Below, piece after piece: positions 54,746-63,618 of a stretch of DNA of 64,000 bases. The position numbers and the translations under genes are program-made. The stretch is from Streptomyces sp. TG1A-8 (GTDB lineage Bacteria; Actinomycetota; Actinomycetes; Streptomycetales; Streptomycetaceae): positions 3,038,001-3,102,000 of the forward strand of contig NZ_JASTLB010000001.1 in the NCBI RefSeq assembly GCF_030499535.1. The letters run 5' to 3'. Positions within the stretch are counted from its first letter, which is position 1, and each line of letters begins with the position of its first letter. A model generated the notes under the pieces. It was not told where the DNA came from. It made no database searches and saw nothing but the letters and a program-made list of their open reading frames with translations.

Positions 54746-56044
54746 CTACGGCCGTTCCAGGATCGCCGTCACGCCCTGGCCCCCCGCCGCGCAGAGGGAG
54801 ATCAGGCCCCGGCCCGGCCCCTCCCGCTCGGACAGCAGCTTCGCCAGGGTCGCCACGATCCGCGCCCCCGTCGCCGCGAAGGGGTGCCCCGTGGCCAGCG
54901 ACGACCCGGCGACGTTCAGCCGGGCCCGGTCCACCGGGGCCAGCCCCGCCTTCTCCCAGGCGGCCAGCGTCGCCAGCACCTGGGAGGCGAAGGCCTCGTG
55001 GACCTCGATCAGGTCGAAGTCGGACAGGTCCAGGCCGGTGCGCTCCAGCATCCGCGGCACCGCGTGGGCCGGGGCCATCAGCAGGCCGTCCTCGCCGCCG
55101 GCCACGTCCCCGTGCACGAAGTCCACGGCCGCCGTCTCGTACGCCGTCAGGTACGCGAGCGGTTCCAGCCCGCGCGCCCCGGCCCACTCCTCGCTCGCCA
55201 GCAGGACGAGGGCGGCGCCGTCGGTCAGCGGGGTGGAGTTGCCCGCCGTCATGGTCGGCTCGGGGTCCCCCAGGCCGAACACCGGCTTGAGCGCGGCCAG
55301 TTTCTCCGGTGTGGAGCCGGGACGGAGGTTCTGGTCGCGGGCCAGGCCCCGGAAGGGGACGACCAGGTCCTGGAAGAAGCCCCGTTCGTACGCCGCCGCC
55401 AGCCGCTGGTGGCTGGCGGCGGCCAGTTCGTCCTGGGCCTGCCGGGTGATGCCCCAGGCGCGGGCGGTCACGGCCGCGTGCTCGCCCATCGACAGGCCGG
55501 TGCGCGGCTCGGCGTTGCGCGGGATGTCGGGGACCAGGTGGGAGGGGCGGACCTGGGCGAGGGCCCGCAGGCGGGCGCCGGCCGACCCGGCCCGGCGGGC
55601 CTGGAGGAGGATGCGGCGCAGCCGGTCGTTGACGCCGAGGGGCGCGTCGCTCGCGGTGTCCGCACCGCCGGCGACCGCGGATTCGGTCTGGCCCAGGGTG
55701 ATCTTGTTGGCGGCGGCGACGACCGCCTGGAGCCCGGTGCCGCAGGCCTGCTGGATGTCGTAGGCGGGGGTGCGCGGATCGAGCCGGGAGCCGAGGACGG
55801 TCTCGCGGGCCAGGTTGAAGTCCCGGCTGTGCTTGAGGACGGCGCCGGCGACGAACTCGCCCACCGCGCCCGGCTCCCGCAGGCCGAAGCGCTCGGTGAG
55901 CCCGTCGAGGGCGGCCGTCAGCATCTCCTGGTTGGAGGCGGTGGCGTAGGGGCCGTCCGAGCGGGCGAAGGGGATGCGCGCACCGCCGATCACCGCGACC
56001 CGGCGGGCCCGCGGGGGCTCCAGAGGGCGCTCAAGGGGACTCAT
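54746..56044 (-). CDS. acetyl-CoA acetyltransferase (thiolase)
   Basis: 432-residue FadA/FadI-type thiolase for the last step of beta-oxidation or a biosynthetic condensation. The nucleophilic Cys is in IQQACGTGLQAVVAAA, about residue 98. The His in EVHEAFASQVL and the C-terminal Cys in ISLCAAGGQG complete the active site. It is divergent from the FabG-like gene with two inverted repeats between, so the two are probably co-regulated. Confidence 0.93.
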   Translation of the reverse strand: MSPLERPLEPPRARRVAVIGGARIPFARSDGPYATASNQEMLTAALDGLTERFGLREPGAVGEFVAGAVLKHSRDFNLARETVLGSRLDPRTPAYDIQQACGTGLQAVVAAANKITLGQTESAVAGGADTASDAPLGVNDRLRRILLQARRAGSAGARLRALAQVRPSHLVPDIPRNAEPRTGLSMGEHAAVTARAWGITRQAQDELAAASHQRLAAAYERGFFQDLVVPFRGLARDQNLRPGSTPEKLAALKPVFGLGDPEPTMTAGNSTPLTDGAALVLLASEEWAGARGLEPLAYLTAYETAAVDFVHGDVAGGEDGLLMAPAHAVPRMLERTGLDLSDFDLIEVHEAFASQVLATLAAWEKAGLAPVDRARLNVAGSSLATGHPFAATGARIVATLAKLLSEREGPGRGLISLCAAGGQGVTAILERP

Positions 56045-56074
56045 CTCGACCTGCTCCTCACCCGCGACATAGAC

Positions 56075-56087
56075 TTACCTCCGGTAA
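56075..56087. promoter_or_regulatory. inverted repeat TTACC-TCC-GGTAA (probable TetR-type operator)
   Basis: Perfect 5-bp arms around a 3-bp spacer between the divergent thiolase and FabG-like genes. The TTAC/GTAA pattern is typical of TetR-family regulators of fatty-acid genes. The TetR gene at 58346 is the natural candidate. Confidence 0.5.
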
Positions 56088-56088
56088 C

Positions 56089-56104
56089 CTTACTGCAGAG
56101 TAAG
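56089..56104. promoter_or_regulatory. inverted repeat CTTACT-GCAG-AGTAAG (second operator)
   Basis: Perfect 6-bp arms around GCAG, one base after the first repeat, 30 bp before the FabG-like start. Two adjacent sites suggest binding of two dimers or of one regulator to overlapping promoters. Confidence 0.5.
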
Positions 56105-56134
56105 CACATGGGACCCAGTCGTGTGGGAGTTGGC

Positions 56135-57436
56135 ATGGCGGACCGCTACCTGAGCTTCACCGGCACGGCACCCGGCCGGTTCCTGACCAGGCGGCTGGGT
56201 CTGCCCCAGCCGGCCGAGCTGCACCGCTGGTCGGCCGAACAGCCGCGGCTCAGGGGTGAGTTGCTGCACCTCACGGCCGGGCGGTCCACCCTCGCCCTCT
56301 CCCCCGTCCTGGCCCGTACGGGCCTCACCCCGGGCAGCGCCCGCCCCGCCGCGGTCGTCCTGGACGCCACCGGCGTGGCGGACGTCGGCGCGCTCGACGG
56401 GGTGCACGCGGCCCTGCACCCCGTCGTACGGTCCGTCGTCCCGAGCGGCCGGGTCCTGGTGCTGGGCGCCCCGCTGGACCCCGAGGACCACCACCAGTGC
56501 GCCGCCCAGCAGGCCCTCGAGGGCTTCACCCGCTCGCTCGGCAAGGAGATCGGCCGGGGCCGGACCGTGAACCTGCTCCGGCTGGGCGACGCGGCCGCCG
56601 CCGAGTCCACCCTGCGCTTCCTGCTCTCCCCCCGGTCGGCGTACGTCAGCGGCCAGGTGATCGAGGTCGGGTCCGGCACGGTCACCGCCCCCGCCGACTG
56701 GGACGAGCCGCTGGCCGGGCGGACCGCCCTGGTCACGGGCGCCGCGCGGGGCATCGGCGAGGCCGTCGCCGGGACGCTGGCCCGGGACGGCGCCCGTGTC
56801 GTCGTCCTCGACGTGCCCGCCGCCGAGGCGGACGCCCGCCGGGTCGCCGAACGGATCGGCGGCACCGCCCTCGCCCTGGACGTCACGGCCGCCGACGCGG
56901 GCGAACGGATCGCCGCCGCCCTCCCCGGCGGCCTGGACGTACTGGTCCACAACGCGGGCATCACCCGCGACCGGCGCCTGGTCAACATGCCCGCCGACCG
57001 CTGGGGCCCGGTCCTGGAGGTGAACCTGGGCAGCGTGCTGCGCACGACCGACGACCTGCTGGCCCGGGGCGTCCTGCGCCCCGGCGGCCGGATCGTGGCC
57101 ACCGCCTCCATCGCCGGGCTCGCGGGCAACGCGGGCCAGACCAACTACGGCGCCGGCAAGGCGGGGATCGTGGGTCTCGTACGGTCCCTCGCGCCGCGCG
57201 CGCTCGCCGGGCACGGGGTGACGGTGAACGCGGTGGCGCCCGGGTTCATCGAGACGCGGATGACGGCCGCGGTCCCGCTGCTCATCCGCGAGGCCGGGCG
57301 CCGGATGAACTCCCTGGCCCAGGGCGGACTGCCCGCCGACGTCGCCGAGACCACCGCCTGGCTCGCCCACCCGGCCTCCGGCACGGTCAACGGCCAGGTC
57401 GTCCGCGTGTGCGGCCAGAGCCTGCTGGGGGCGTGA
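56135..57436 (+). CDS. 3-oxoacyl-ACP reductase, FabG4-like two-domain SDR
   Basis: NAD(P)H-dependent reduction of 3-oxoacyl thioesters. 433 residues from the ATG at 56135, 6 nt after GGGAG; an ATG at 56108 is also in frame. The N-terminal 190 residues are a flavodoxin-like non-catalytic domain seen in the high-molecular-weight FabG4. The C-terminal SDR has TGAARGIGEAVA, NAGITRD, the Ser in ATASIAGLAGN and YGAGK (Tyr/Lys). The stop overlaps the MaoC start by one base (TGATG). Confidence 0.92.
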   Translation: MADRYLSFTGTAPGRFLTRRLGLPQPAELHRWSAEQPRLRGELLHLTAGRSTLALSPVLARTGLTPGSARPAAVVLDATGVADVGALDGVHAALHPVVRSVVPSGRVLVLGAPLDPEDHHQCAAQQALEGFTRSLGKEIGRGRTVNLLRLGDAAAAESTLRFLLSPRSAYVSGQVIEVGSGTVTAPADWDEPLAGRTALVTGAARGIGEAVAGTLARDGARVVVLDVPAAEADARRVAERIGGTALALDVTAADAGERIAAALPGGLDVLVHNAGITRDRRLVNMPADRWGPVLEVNLGSVLRTTDDLLARGVLRPGGRIVATASIAGLAGNAGQTNYGAGKAGIVGLVRSLAPRALAGHGVTVNAVAPGFIETRMTAAVPLLIREAGRRMNSLAQGGLPADVAETTAWLAHPASGTVNGQVVRVCGQSLLGA

Positions 57437-58349
57437 TGACCGACGTCACCCTGCGCTCCGCGCCCGCGCTGGCCCCCCTGCTGGTCCGGGGCGCCCTGCG
57501 CTCCCCGTTCAAGCGCCCCGGCCCGGAGGCGGACTTCCCGCGCACCCGGCTGGTGCTGCCCCGCCTGCGCGTCGACCGGTCCCGGACGGCCGCCTACGCG
57601 CGGGTCTGCGGCTTCACGGACCCGGCGGACACCCTGCCGGTCACCTACCCGCACGTCCTGGGCTTCCCGCTGGCCATGCGCCTGATGAGCGGACGCGGCT
57701 TCCCGCTGCCCCTGCTCGGCCTGGTCCACACCTCGATCGGGATCGTCCGCCACGCCGCCCTGCCGACCGCCGGGACCTACGAACTGGCCGTGCGCGTCGC
57801 CGCACTGGCCCCGCACCACCGGGGCACGGAGGCGACGGTGGTCACGGAGCTGCGCGCGTCCGGGGAGCCCGTGTGGGAGTCCCGCAGCACCTACCTGGCC
57901 CGCCACCGCACGGCCGGCGCCGCCCCGGCCGCCCCCGGGAGGAGTCCGGCGACCCGCTGCCCGCCCGGGCCGAGTGGCGCCTCCCCGGCGACCTCGGCCG
58001 CCGCTACGCCGCCGCCTCCGGCGACCGCAACCCCATCCACCTGCACCCCCTCACCGCCCGCCCGTTCGGCTTCCCCCGCGCCATCGCCCACGGCATGTGG
58101 ACGGTCTCCCGCTGCCTGGCCGCCCACCCGGTCCCCGCCGCGGCGGACATCCGGGCCCGCTTCCGCGCCCCGGTCCTCCTCCCGGGCGCGGTGACCTACG
58201 GCGCGGACGGCGCGGGCGGCTTCGAACTGCGCGGCGGGACCGGCCGGCTGCACCTGACCGGCGAGGTGCGGCCGCTGCGGGACCGGGGTCTTCCGGGTGG
58301 ACCGGGCCGGACCCCGCGGACCCGGCAGGATCCGGACGAGGGGCCCTAA
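57436..58349 (+). CDS. MaoC-family enoyl hydratase, apparent frameshift
   Basis: Hydration/dehydration partner of FabG4 and thiolase. The first frame covers the N-terminal hot-dog domain (FPRTRLVLPRLRVDRSRTAAYARVCGF ... TYPHVLGFPLAMRLM) to about 57930. The catalytic hot-dog with hydratase-2 motif YAAASGDRNPIHLHPLTARPFGFPRAIAHGM continues in the -1 frame. One extra C in the run GCCCCCGGGAGG would join them. The last 17 codons come from hairpin repeat C. The stop TAA overlaps the stop of the convergent TetR gene. Confidence 0.8.
58290..58347. repeat. hairpin repeat, copy C, inside the 3' end of the MaoC gene
   Basis: The complement reads GGGCCCCTCGTCCGGATCC then TGCCGGGTCCGCGGGG, nearly identical over about 45 bp to the complement of copy A. 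It ends at the stop codons of two convergent genes, fitting a shared terminator, and it supplies coding sequence for the MaoC tail. Confidence 0.65.
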
Positions 58350-58996
58350 CCCCCGGGCTGCGGCGGGGTCCAGGGCCTGGCGTCCATCAGGTTGCCCAGG
58401 CCGGCCCAGGCGAAGTTCATCAGGGTGGCAGCCGCCTGCCGGGCGGTGACGGTGCGCGCGGTGTTGGCCCAGGCGGCCAGCGACTCCGCGGCACCGACCA
58501 GGGCCTCGGCCAGGCCCGCGACCTCGTGCTCGGGCAGGTCGGGGTCGCGGTGGGCCTCGCGGGCGGCGACCGCGATCAGCTCGGTCACGAAGGCGACGAT
58601 CTCCGCGCGCATCGCGTTGACCTCGGCCGCGAAGGTCTCGCCGTGGGTGCGGGCCTGGATGTGCAGCACCGACCAGCCGTCGGGGTGCTCGGCGGTGTGC
58701 GCGAAGAACGCCCGCAGTCCGTCCCACAGCTGGCGGTCGGCGGGCAGCCCCGGCCGCACGGCGGTGCGGACCGCGTCGGCCAGCGCCGCGGCCTCGCGGC
58801 GGATGCACGCGGTGAAGAGGTCTTCCTTGGAGTTCAGGTACAGGTACACCAGCGGCTTGGACACGCCCGCCAGTTCGGCGATCTCGTCCATCGACGCGGC
58901 CATGTACCCGCGCCGCCCGAAGATCCGGACGGCGGCGTCGAGCATCTGCTGCTCCCGCATCGCACGCGGCATCCGTTTGGTCCTCACCGCACCCAT
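58346..58996 (-). CDS. TetR/AcrR-family transcriptional regulator
   Basis: 216 residues. The N-terminal helix-turn-helix (MLDAAVRIFGRRGYMAASMDEIAELAGVSKPLVYLYLNSKEDLF) is typical; the C-terminal ligand domain is all-helical. Converges with the MaoC gene with a 3-4 nt overlap of stops. The likely targets are the paired inverted repeats at 56075-56104, making it a candidate fatty-acid sensor for the thiolase/FabG/MaoC genes. Confidence 0.92.
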   Translation of the reverse strand: MGAVRTKRMPRAMREQQMLDAAVRIFGRRGYMAASMDEIAELAGVSKPLVYLYLNSKEDLFTACIRREAAALADAVRTAVRPGLPADRQLWDGLRAFFAHTAEHPDGWSVLHIQARTHGETFAAEVNAMRAEIVAFVTELIAVAAREAHRDPDLPEHEVAGLAEALVGAAESLAAWANTARTVTARQAAATLMNFAWAGLGNLMDARPWTPPQPGG

Positions 58997-59052
58997 GGGG
59001 CAAGCCTAGTTGGGGAGCGGGGCCGGCGGGTGACGCGCGGGGGGGCGGTCGG

Positions 59053-59352
59053 TCAGGAGGCCCGGCCCTGGGCACGGGCGCCGTCGTCGGCCCCGTCCTC
59101 CTGGCTGCGGCTGGCCTCCAGGTTGGCCTTCATCCGGTCGACCTTGTGCACGATCTGCACCGAGGCCCGGTCCCGCTCGCCGCGCAGCGCCACCCAGCTG
59201 ATCGGCGCCGACAGCACCAGGGACAGCAGCAGCACCCACAGGAAGTTGGAGTCGCCGAAGCCGCGCGGGAAGATGCCGGAGTAGACGGCTCCCCAGACGA
59301 CCACGAGGCAGCCGACGAAGATGCCGAGGCGCATCAGCGTGTAGCGGAGCAT
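59053..59352 (-). CDS. DUF4229-family membrane protein
   Basis: 99 residues from the ATG at 59352 (MLRYTLMRLGIFVGCLVVVW). Two membrane helices (LGIFVGCLVVVWGAVYSGIF and FLWVLLLSLVLSAPISWVAL) are followed by a charged cytoplasmic tail (RDRASVQIVHKVDRMKANLEASRSQ). The layout is that of DUF4229 proteins, found near mqn genes in Streptomyces as I recall. Function unknown. Confidence 0.8.
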   Translation of the reverse strand: MLRYTLMRLGIFVGCLVVVWGAVYSGIFPRGFGDSNFLWVLLLSLVLSAPISWVALRGERDRASVQIVHKVDRMKANLEASRSQEDGADDGARAQGRAS

Positions 59353-59464
59353 CTCAATCCACTCTTCCGTGTCGTACGGTCCGAAACCCCAGCAAGGGGC
59401 ACCGTCCAGTGAAGCACGCCCCGCCACCGGTCCCGGCGGCGGGTGGGACGCCCGCGCCAGGTCC

Positions 59465-59989
59465 TCACAGGAGCGGCAGCAGCATGGTGACGTCGTCGCG
59501 GTCGTCGCCGGGGGCGACCCGGATGGCGCCGGGCACCCGGCCGACCTCCTTGTAGCCGCAGGAGGCGTAGAAGCGCTCCAGGCCCAGTCCGCCCCGGCAG
59601 GTGAGGCGGACGGCCTCGATGCCGTCGAAGGAGCGGGCCGCGTCGGCGGCCGCCGCGAGCAGGTCGCGGCCGTGTCCCCGGCCCTGGTGCTCCGGGTGGA
59701 CCATCACCGTGTACAGCCACAGCCAGTGCCCCATCAGCCGGTGGGTGTTGGAGGTGAGGAACGCGGTCGCGGCCACCCGGCCCGTCCCGTCGTGCCCGGT
59801 GAGCAGCCGGGTGCGCCCCTCGGCCATCGCGACCATGTGCTTGACCAGCTCCGGGCGGACGTCCTCGCGCGTCACGGGCGGGACGAAGCCGACCGAGCCG
59901 CCCGCGTTGGACACGTCGGTCCACAGGTCGAGGATGCCGTCGCGCAGGGCGGGGGTGACGGCCGGGTCCAGGGTGAACGTAAGAGGCAC
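59465..59989 (-). CDS. GNAT-family N-acetyltransferase
   Basis: 174 residues from the GTG at 59989. The acetyl-CoA loop is seen in TVMVHPEHQGRGHGRDLLAAAADAARS, followed by GIEAVRLTCRGGLGLERFYASCGYKEVGRVPGAIR. The substrate is unknown. A 270-bp GC-rich gap separates it from the mqnE stop codon. Confidence 0.9.
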   Translation of the reverse strand: MPLTFTLDPAVTPALRDGILDLWTDVSNAGGSVGFVPPVTREDVRPELVKHMVAMAEGRTRLLTGHDGTGRVAATAFLTSNTHRLMGHWLWLYTVMVHPEHQGRGHGRDLLAAAADAARSFDGIEAVRLTCRGGLGLERFYASCGYKEVGRVPGAIRVAPGDDRDDVTMLLPLL

Positions 59990-60259
59990 TCGGCCATGGT
60001 AACCATTACCCCTACGGGTGCACGGCCGTCCGCGGGCCGGACACCGGCCTCCGGCGCGCCCGCTCCCGGCCGCCCGTCCGCGGCAGCGCCGACGGGTGGC
60101 CGGTGGGCACGGGCCGCCGCGGACGCCCCGCTCCGGCACGCCCCGCGCACCCCGGCCATCCGGAACGGCGGGCCCGGCAGCGCCTCGCCCGCGGTGACGG
60201 CCGGGCCGCACGGGCACCCCGGCCCCCCTTCGGCCGGGACCGGCCCCGCACGCCTCGCG

Positions 60260-61423
60260 TCAGACCCGCATGGGCTGCGGCGATTCGCGGCGCAGGGGGT
60301 CGGGGCCGTCGTACTCGCGGATGATCTCGTAGCGGGTGTTGCGCTCGACCGGGCGGAAGCCGGCGTCGCGGATGAGGTCGAGCAGGTCCTCGCGGGTCAG
60401 CTTGTTCGGGGTGCCGTAGTTGTCGGCGTCGTGGGTGATCTTGTACTCCACGACCGAGCCGTCCATGTCGTCGGCGCCGTGCTGGAGGGCGAGCTGGGCG
60501 GTCCGCACGCCGTGCATCACCCAGAACACCTTCACGTGCGGGACGTTGTCGAACAGCAGGCGCGAGACCGCGAACGTCTTCAGCGCCTCCGCGCCGGTCG
60601 CCATCCGGGTGCGGGCCTGGAGCCGGTTGCGGACCTTGCCGTCCTTCATGTCCACGAAGTCGTGCTGGTAGCGCAGCGGGATGAAGACCTGGAAGCCGCC
60701 CGTCTCGTCCTGCAGCTCACGCAGCCGCAGCACGTGGTCCACGCGGTGGCGGGGCTCCTCGATGTGGCCGTAGAGCATGGTGCACGGGGTCCTCAGGCCC
60801 TTCTCGTGCGCCAGGCGGTGGATGCGGGACCAGTCCTCCCAGTGGGTGCGGTGGTCCACGATGTGCTGGCGGACCTCCCAGTCGAAGATCTCCGCGCCGC
60901 CGCCGGTCAGCGACTCCAGGCCCGCGTCGATCAACTCGTCCAGGATCTCCGACGCGCTCAGCCCGGAGATGGTCTCGAAGTGGTGGATCTCGGTGGCGGT
61001 GAACGCCTTCAGGGAGACGTTCGGCAGCGCCTTCTTCAGCTCGCGCAGGGAACGCGGGTAGTAGCGCCACGGCAGGTTCGGGTGCAGCCCGTTGACGATG
61101 TGCAGCTCGGTGAGGTGCTCGTTCTCCATCGCCTTGGCGAGCTTGACGGCCTCCTCGATGCGCATGGTGTACGCGTCGGCCTCCCCCGGCTTGCGCTGGA
61201 AGGAGCAGTAGGCGCAGGAGGCCGTGCACACGTTGGTCATGTTCAGGTGCCGGTTGACGTTGAAGTGCACCACGTCGCCGTTCTTGCGGGTGCGCACCTC
61301 GTGCGCGAGGCCGCCCAGCCACGCCAGGTCGTCCGACTCGTACAGGGCGATGCCGTCCTCGCGGGACAGCCGCTCACCGGAGCGGACCTTCTCCTCCAGC
61401 TCGCGCTTGAGCCCGACGTCCAT
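60260..61423 (-). CDS. mqnE: aminofutalosine synthase
   Basis: Radical SAM enzyme joining 3-enolpyruvyl-benzoate to the SAM-derived adenosyl radical to give aminodeoxyfutalosine. 387 residues from the ATG at 61423 behind GAAAGGTG. The cluster motif CxxxCxxC is in NVCTASCAYCSF. HIVNGLHPNLPWRYY and FIPLRYQHDFV are family segments. The start lies 38 bp after the Lrp-type gene, same strand. Confidence 0.96.
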   Translation of the reverse strand: MDVGLKRELEEKVRSGERLSREDGIALYESDDLAWLGGLAHEVRTRKNGDVVHFNVNRHLNMTNVCTASCAYCSFQRKPGEADAYTMRIEEAVKLAKAMENEHLTELHIVNGLHPNLPWRYYPRSLRELKKALPNVSLKAFTATEIHHFETISGLSASEILDELIDAGLESLTGGGAEIFDWEVRQHIVDHRTHWEDWSRIHRLAHEKGLRTPCTMLYGHIEEPRHRVDHVLRLRELQDETGGFQVFIPLRYQHDFVDMKDGKVRNRLQARTRMATGAEALKTFAVSRLLFDNVPHVKVFWVMHGVRTAQLALQHGADDMDGSVVEYKITHDADNYGTPNKLTREDLLDLIRDAGFRPVERNTRYEIIREYDGPDPLRRESPQPMRV

Positions 61424-61461
61424 GCCAACACCTTTCCACGACAACGGGAGCAAACCTACGC

Positions 61462-61917
61462 CTAGACCTCCTCCGGCAGCTCTCCGACCCGGTTCTCCCA
61501 CTTCGTGGACAGCACGATGGTGGTCCGGGTCCGCGAGACGCCCTTCGTCCCGGACAGCCGCCGGATGGTCCTCTCCAGCCCGTCCACGTCCGTCGAGCGC
61601 ACCTTGAGCATGAAGGAGTCGTCGCCGGCGATGAACCAGCAGTCCTCGATCTCGGGCAGGTCCTTCATCCGGCGGGCCACGTCCTCGTGGTCGGCGGCGT
61701 CGGACAGCGAGATGCCGATCAGGGCGGTGACGCCGAGGCCGAGCGAGGCGGCGTCCACCGTGGCGCGGTAGCCGGTGATCACCCCGGCCGCCTCCAGCCG
61801 GTTGATGCGGTCGGTGACACTGGGTCCCGACAGGCCGACGAGGCGCCCCAGCTCCGCGTAGGAGGCCCGGCCGTTCTCCCTCAGGGCCTGGATGAGCTGC
61901 CTGTCCACCGCGTCCAT
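61462..61917 (-). CDS. Lrp/AsnC-family transcriptional regulator
   Basis: 151 residues. The N-terminal helix-turn-helix (LIQALRENGRASYAELGRLVGLSGPSVTDRINRLEAAGVI) and C-terminal RAM-like ligand domain are typical. It sits inside the menaquinone gene run between ubiX and mqnE, so an amino acid or aromatic intermediate may tune this operon. That role is inferred from position. Confidence 0.93.
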   Translation of the reverse strand: MDAVDRQLIQALRENGRASYAELGRLVGLSGPSVTDRINRLEAAGVITGYRATVDAASLGLGVTALIGISLSDAADHEDVARRMKDLPEIEDCWFIAGDDSFMLKVRSTDVDGLERTIRRLSGTKGVSRTRTTIVLSTKWENRVGELPEEV

Positions 61918-61977
61918 GCGATCGAAGCCTTCCGCTGAAGAGTTCCCGGAGTGAATGAGAGGTACCGCGAGACGTGC

Positions 61978-62649
61978 CTAGCCGGGCGCGGCGCCGCCCA
62001 GCGTGCCCTTCCAGCGCCGGTACAGGCCGTGCCGCACGCCCGCGGCGTCCAGCACCCGCCCGGCGACGAAGTCAACCAGGTCCTGGATGTGGGTGGCGCC
62101 CGCGTAGAAGGCCGGCGAGGCGGGCACCACGCTCGCGCCGGCGTCGTCCAGGGCGACGAGGTGCCGCAGGGTCTGCCCGTTCAGGGGGGTCTCCCGCACG
62201 GCCACGACCAGCGGCCTGCGCTCCTTGAGCGTGACGCTCGCCGCCCGCTGGAGCAGGTCCTTCGACAGCCCGAGCGCGACTCCGGCGACGCACGCCGTGG
62301 AGGCCGGGACGACGAGCATGCCCTTGGCCGGGTACGAGCCCGACGAGGGCCCGGCGGCCAGGTCCCCGGCGCTCCAGTGGCGCACCGCGCCGATGTCCAC
62401 GGCGAACGCGCCGGGCTTGCCGTCGGCGCCCCGGGCCAGCCATTCCCGCAGGTCGTCCTGCCAGTGCGCGTCCCGGAAGGAGATCCCGGTCTCGTCCAGC
62501 AGGGTCAGCCGGGAGGCCCGGCTGACCACCAGGTCGACCGCTTCCCCCGCCGCGAGCAACGCCCGCAGCACGGCAGCCGCGTACGGGGTTCCGGAAGCTC
62601 CGGACACCCCCACGATCCAAGGTGTGCGCTGCGTTTCTCCTGCGTTCAC
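61978..62649 (-). CDS. ubiX: UbiX-type flavin prenyltransferase
   Basis: Makes the prenylated FMN cofactor used by UbiD-type decarboxylases. 223 residues from the GTG at 62649. GVSGASGTPYAAAVLRALL, the loop SGSYPAKGMLVVPAST and LGLSKDLLQRAASVTLKERRPLVVAVRETPL are family hallmarks. Its neighbours, UbiD- and UbiA-type genes of the late futalosine steps, fit exactly. Confidence 0.94.
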   Translation of the reverse strand: MNAGETQRTPWIVGVSGASGTPYAAAVLRALLAAGEAVDLVVSRASRLTLLDETGISFRDAHWQDDLREWLARGADGKPGAFAVDIGAVRHWSAGDLAAGPSSGSYPAKGMLVVPASTACVAGVALGLSKDLLQRAASVTLKERRPLVVAVRETPLNGQTLRHLVALDDAGASVVPASPAFYAGATHIQDLVDFVAGRVLDAAGVRHGLYRRWKGTLGGAAPG

Positions 62650-62715
62650 ACCTTGAGCGTACCGGCGGGGTTGCGCGACTTCAGGCCGGGCCGGGCCGTG
62701 GGCCGGTGCGCGGGC

Positions 62716-63618
62716 TCAGACGGTCAGGCCCCGCACCAGCAGGTCGAGCAGCGCGCACACGAACAGGGCGATGCCGATGAAGCCGTTGACGCTGAAGAAC
62801 GCCCTGTTGAGGCGGGACAGGTCGTGCGGGCGCACGATGCGGTGCTCGTAGACGAAGGCGGCCGCCACGACCACCAGCCCCAGCCAGAGGAACGGGCCGG
62901 CGTGGGTGGCCAGGGCGTACCAGAGGAACAGGGCCGTGGTGAGGGCGTGGCACACCCGCGCGCCCCGGATCGCCGCCGGGACGCCGAAGCGGGCCGGGAC
63001 CGACCGGACACCGATCTCGCGGTCGGTCTCCACGTCCTGGCAGGCGTAGATGAGGTCGAAGCCGCCGATCCAGATGCCGACGGCCAGGCCCAGGATCACC
63101 GCGTCCCAGGACCACGAGCCGGAGACGGCCAGCCAGCCGCCGACCGGGCCCATCGCCTGGGCCAGGCCGAGGATGGCCTGCGGGAAGTCCGTGAACCGCT
63201 TGCCGTAGGGGTAGACCACCATCGGCACGACGGCGATGGGCGCCAGTACCAGGCACAGCGGGTTCAGCAGCGCCGCCGCGCCCAGGAAGACCACGAGGGC
63301 GATCAGGGCACCGGTCCAGGCGTGCTTCACCGACATCGCGCCGGTCACCAGTTCGCGGTGCGCGGTGCGCGGGTTGCGGGCGTCTATCTCGCGGTCGATG
63401 ATCCGGTTGACCGCCATGGCGAAGGTGCGCAGCCCCACCATGCAGACGGTGACCAGCAGCAGCCGGACCCAGTGGATGTTCCCGTCCCGCTGGTACATCG
63501 CGGTGAGCGAGGCGATGTAGGCGAAGGGGAGCGCGAACACCGAGTGCTCGATCATCACCAGGCGCAGGAAGGCCTTGGTGCGTCCCGGCCGCGGAAGTGC
63601 CGCGGAGGCGCTGCTCAC
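62716..63618 (-). CDS. mqnP: UbiA-type prenyltransferase of menaquinone synthesis (MqnP)
   Basis: Membrane enzyme attaching the polyprenyl chain to the naphthoate ring. 300 residues from the GTG at 63618, GTGA overlap with the UbiD gene. The first Asp-rich motif is NRIIDREIDARNPRT; the second is YACQDVETDREIG. About eight membrane helices follow the usual spacing. The assignment to menaquinone rests on the neighbours. Confidence 0.92.
   Translation of the reverse strand: MSSASAALPRPGRTKAFLRLVMIEHSVFALPFAYIASLTAMYQRDGNIHWVRLLLVTVCMVGLRTFAMAVNRIIDREIDARNPRTAHRELVTGAMSVKHAWTGALIALVVFLGAAALLNPLCLVLAPIAVVPMVVYPYGKRFTDFPQAILGLAQAMGPVGGWLAVSGSWSWDAVILGLAVGIWIGGFDLIYACQDVETDREIGVRSVPARFGVPAAIRGARVCHALTTALFLWYALATHAGPFLWLGLVVVAAAFVYEHRIVRPHDLSRLNRAFFSVNGFIGIALFVCALLDLLVRGLTV

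Noticed and set aside
51315..55187. 1,290-codon minus-strand open frame
   Set aside because: Most of it is a frame shadow of the acyl-CoA ligase and thiolase. Only the last 68 codons (51315-51521) are kept as a low-confidence separate ORF.
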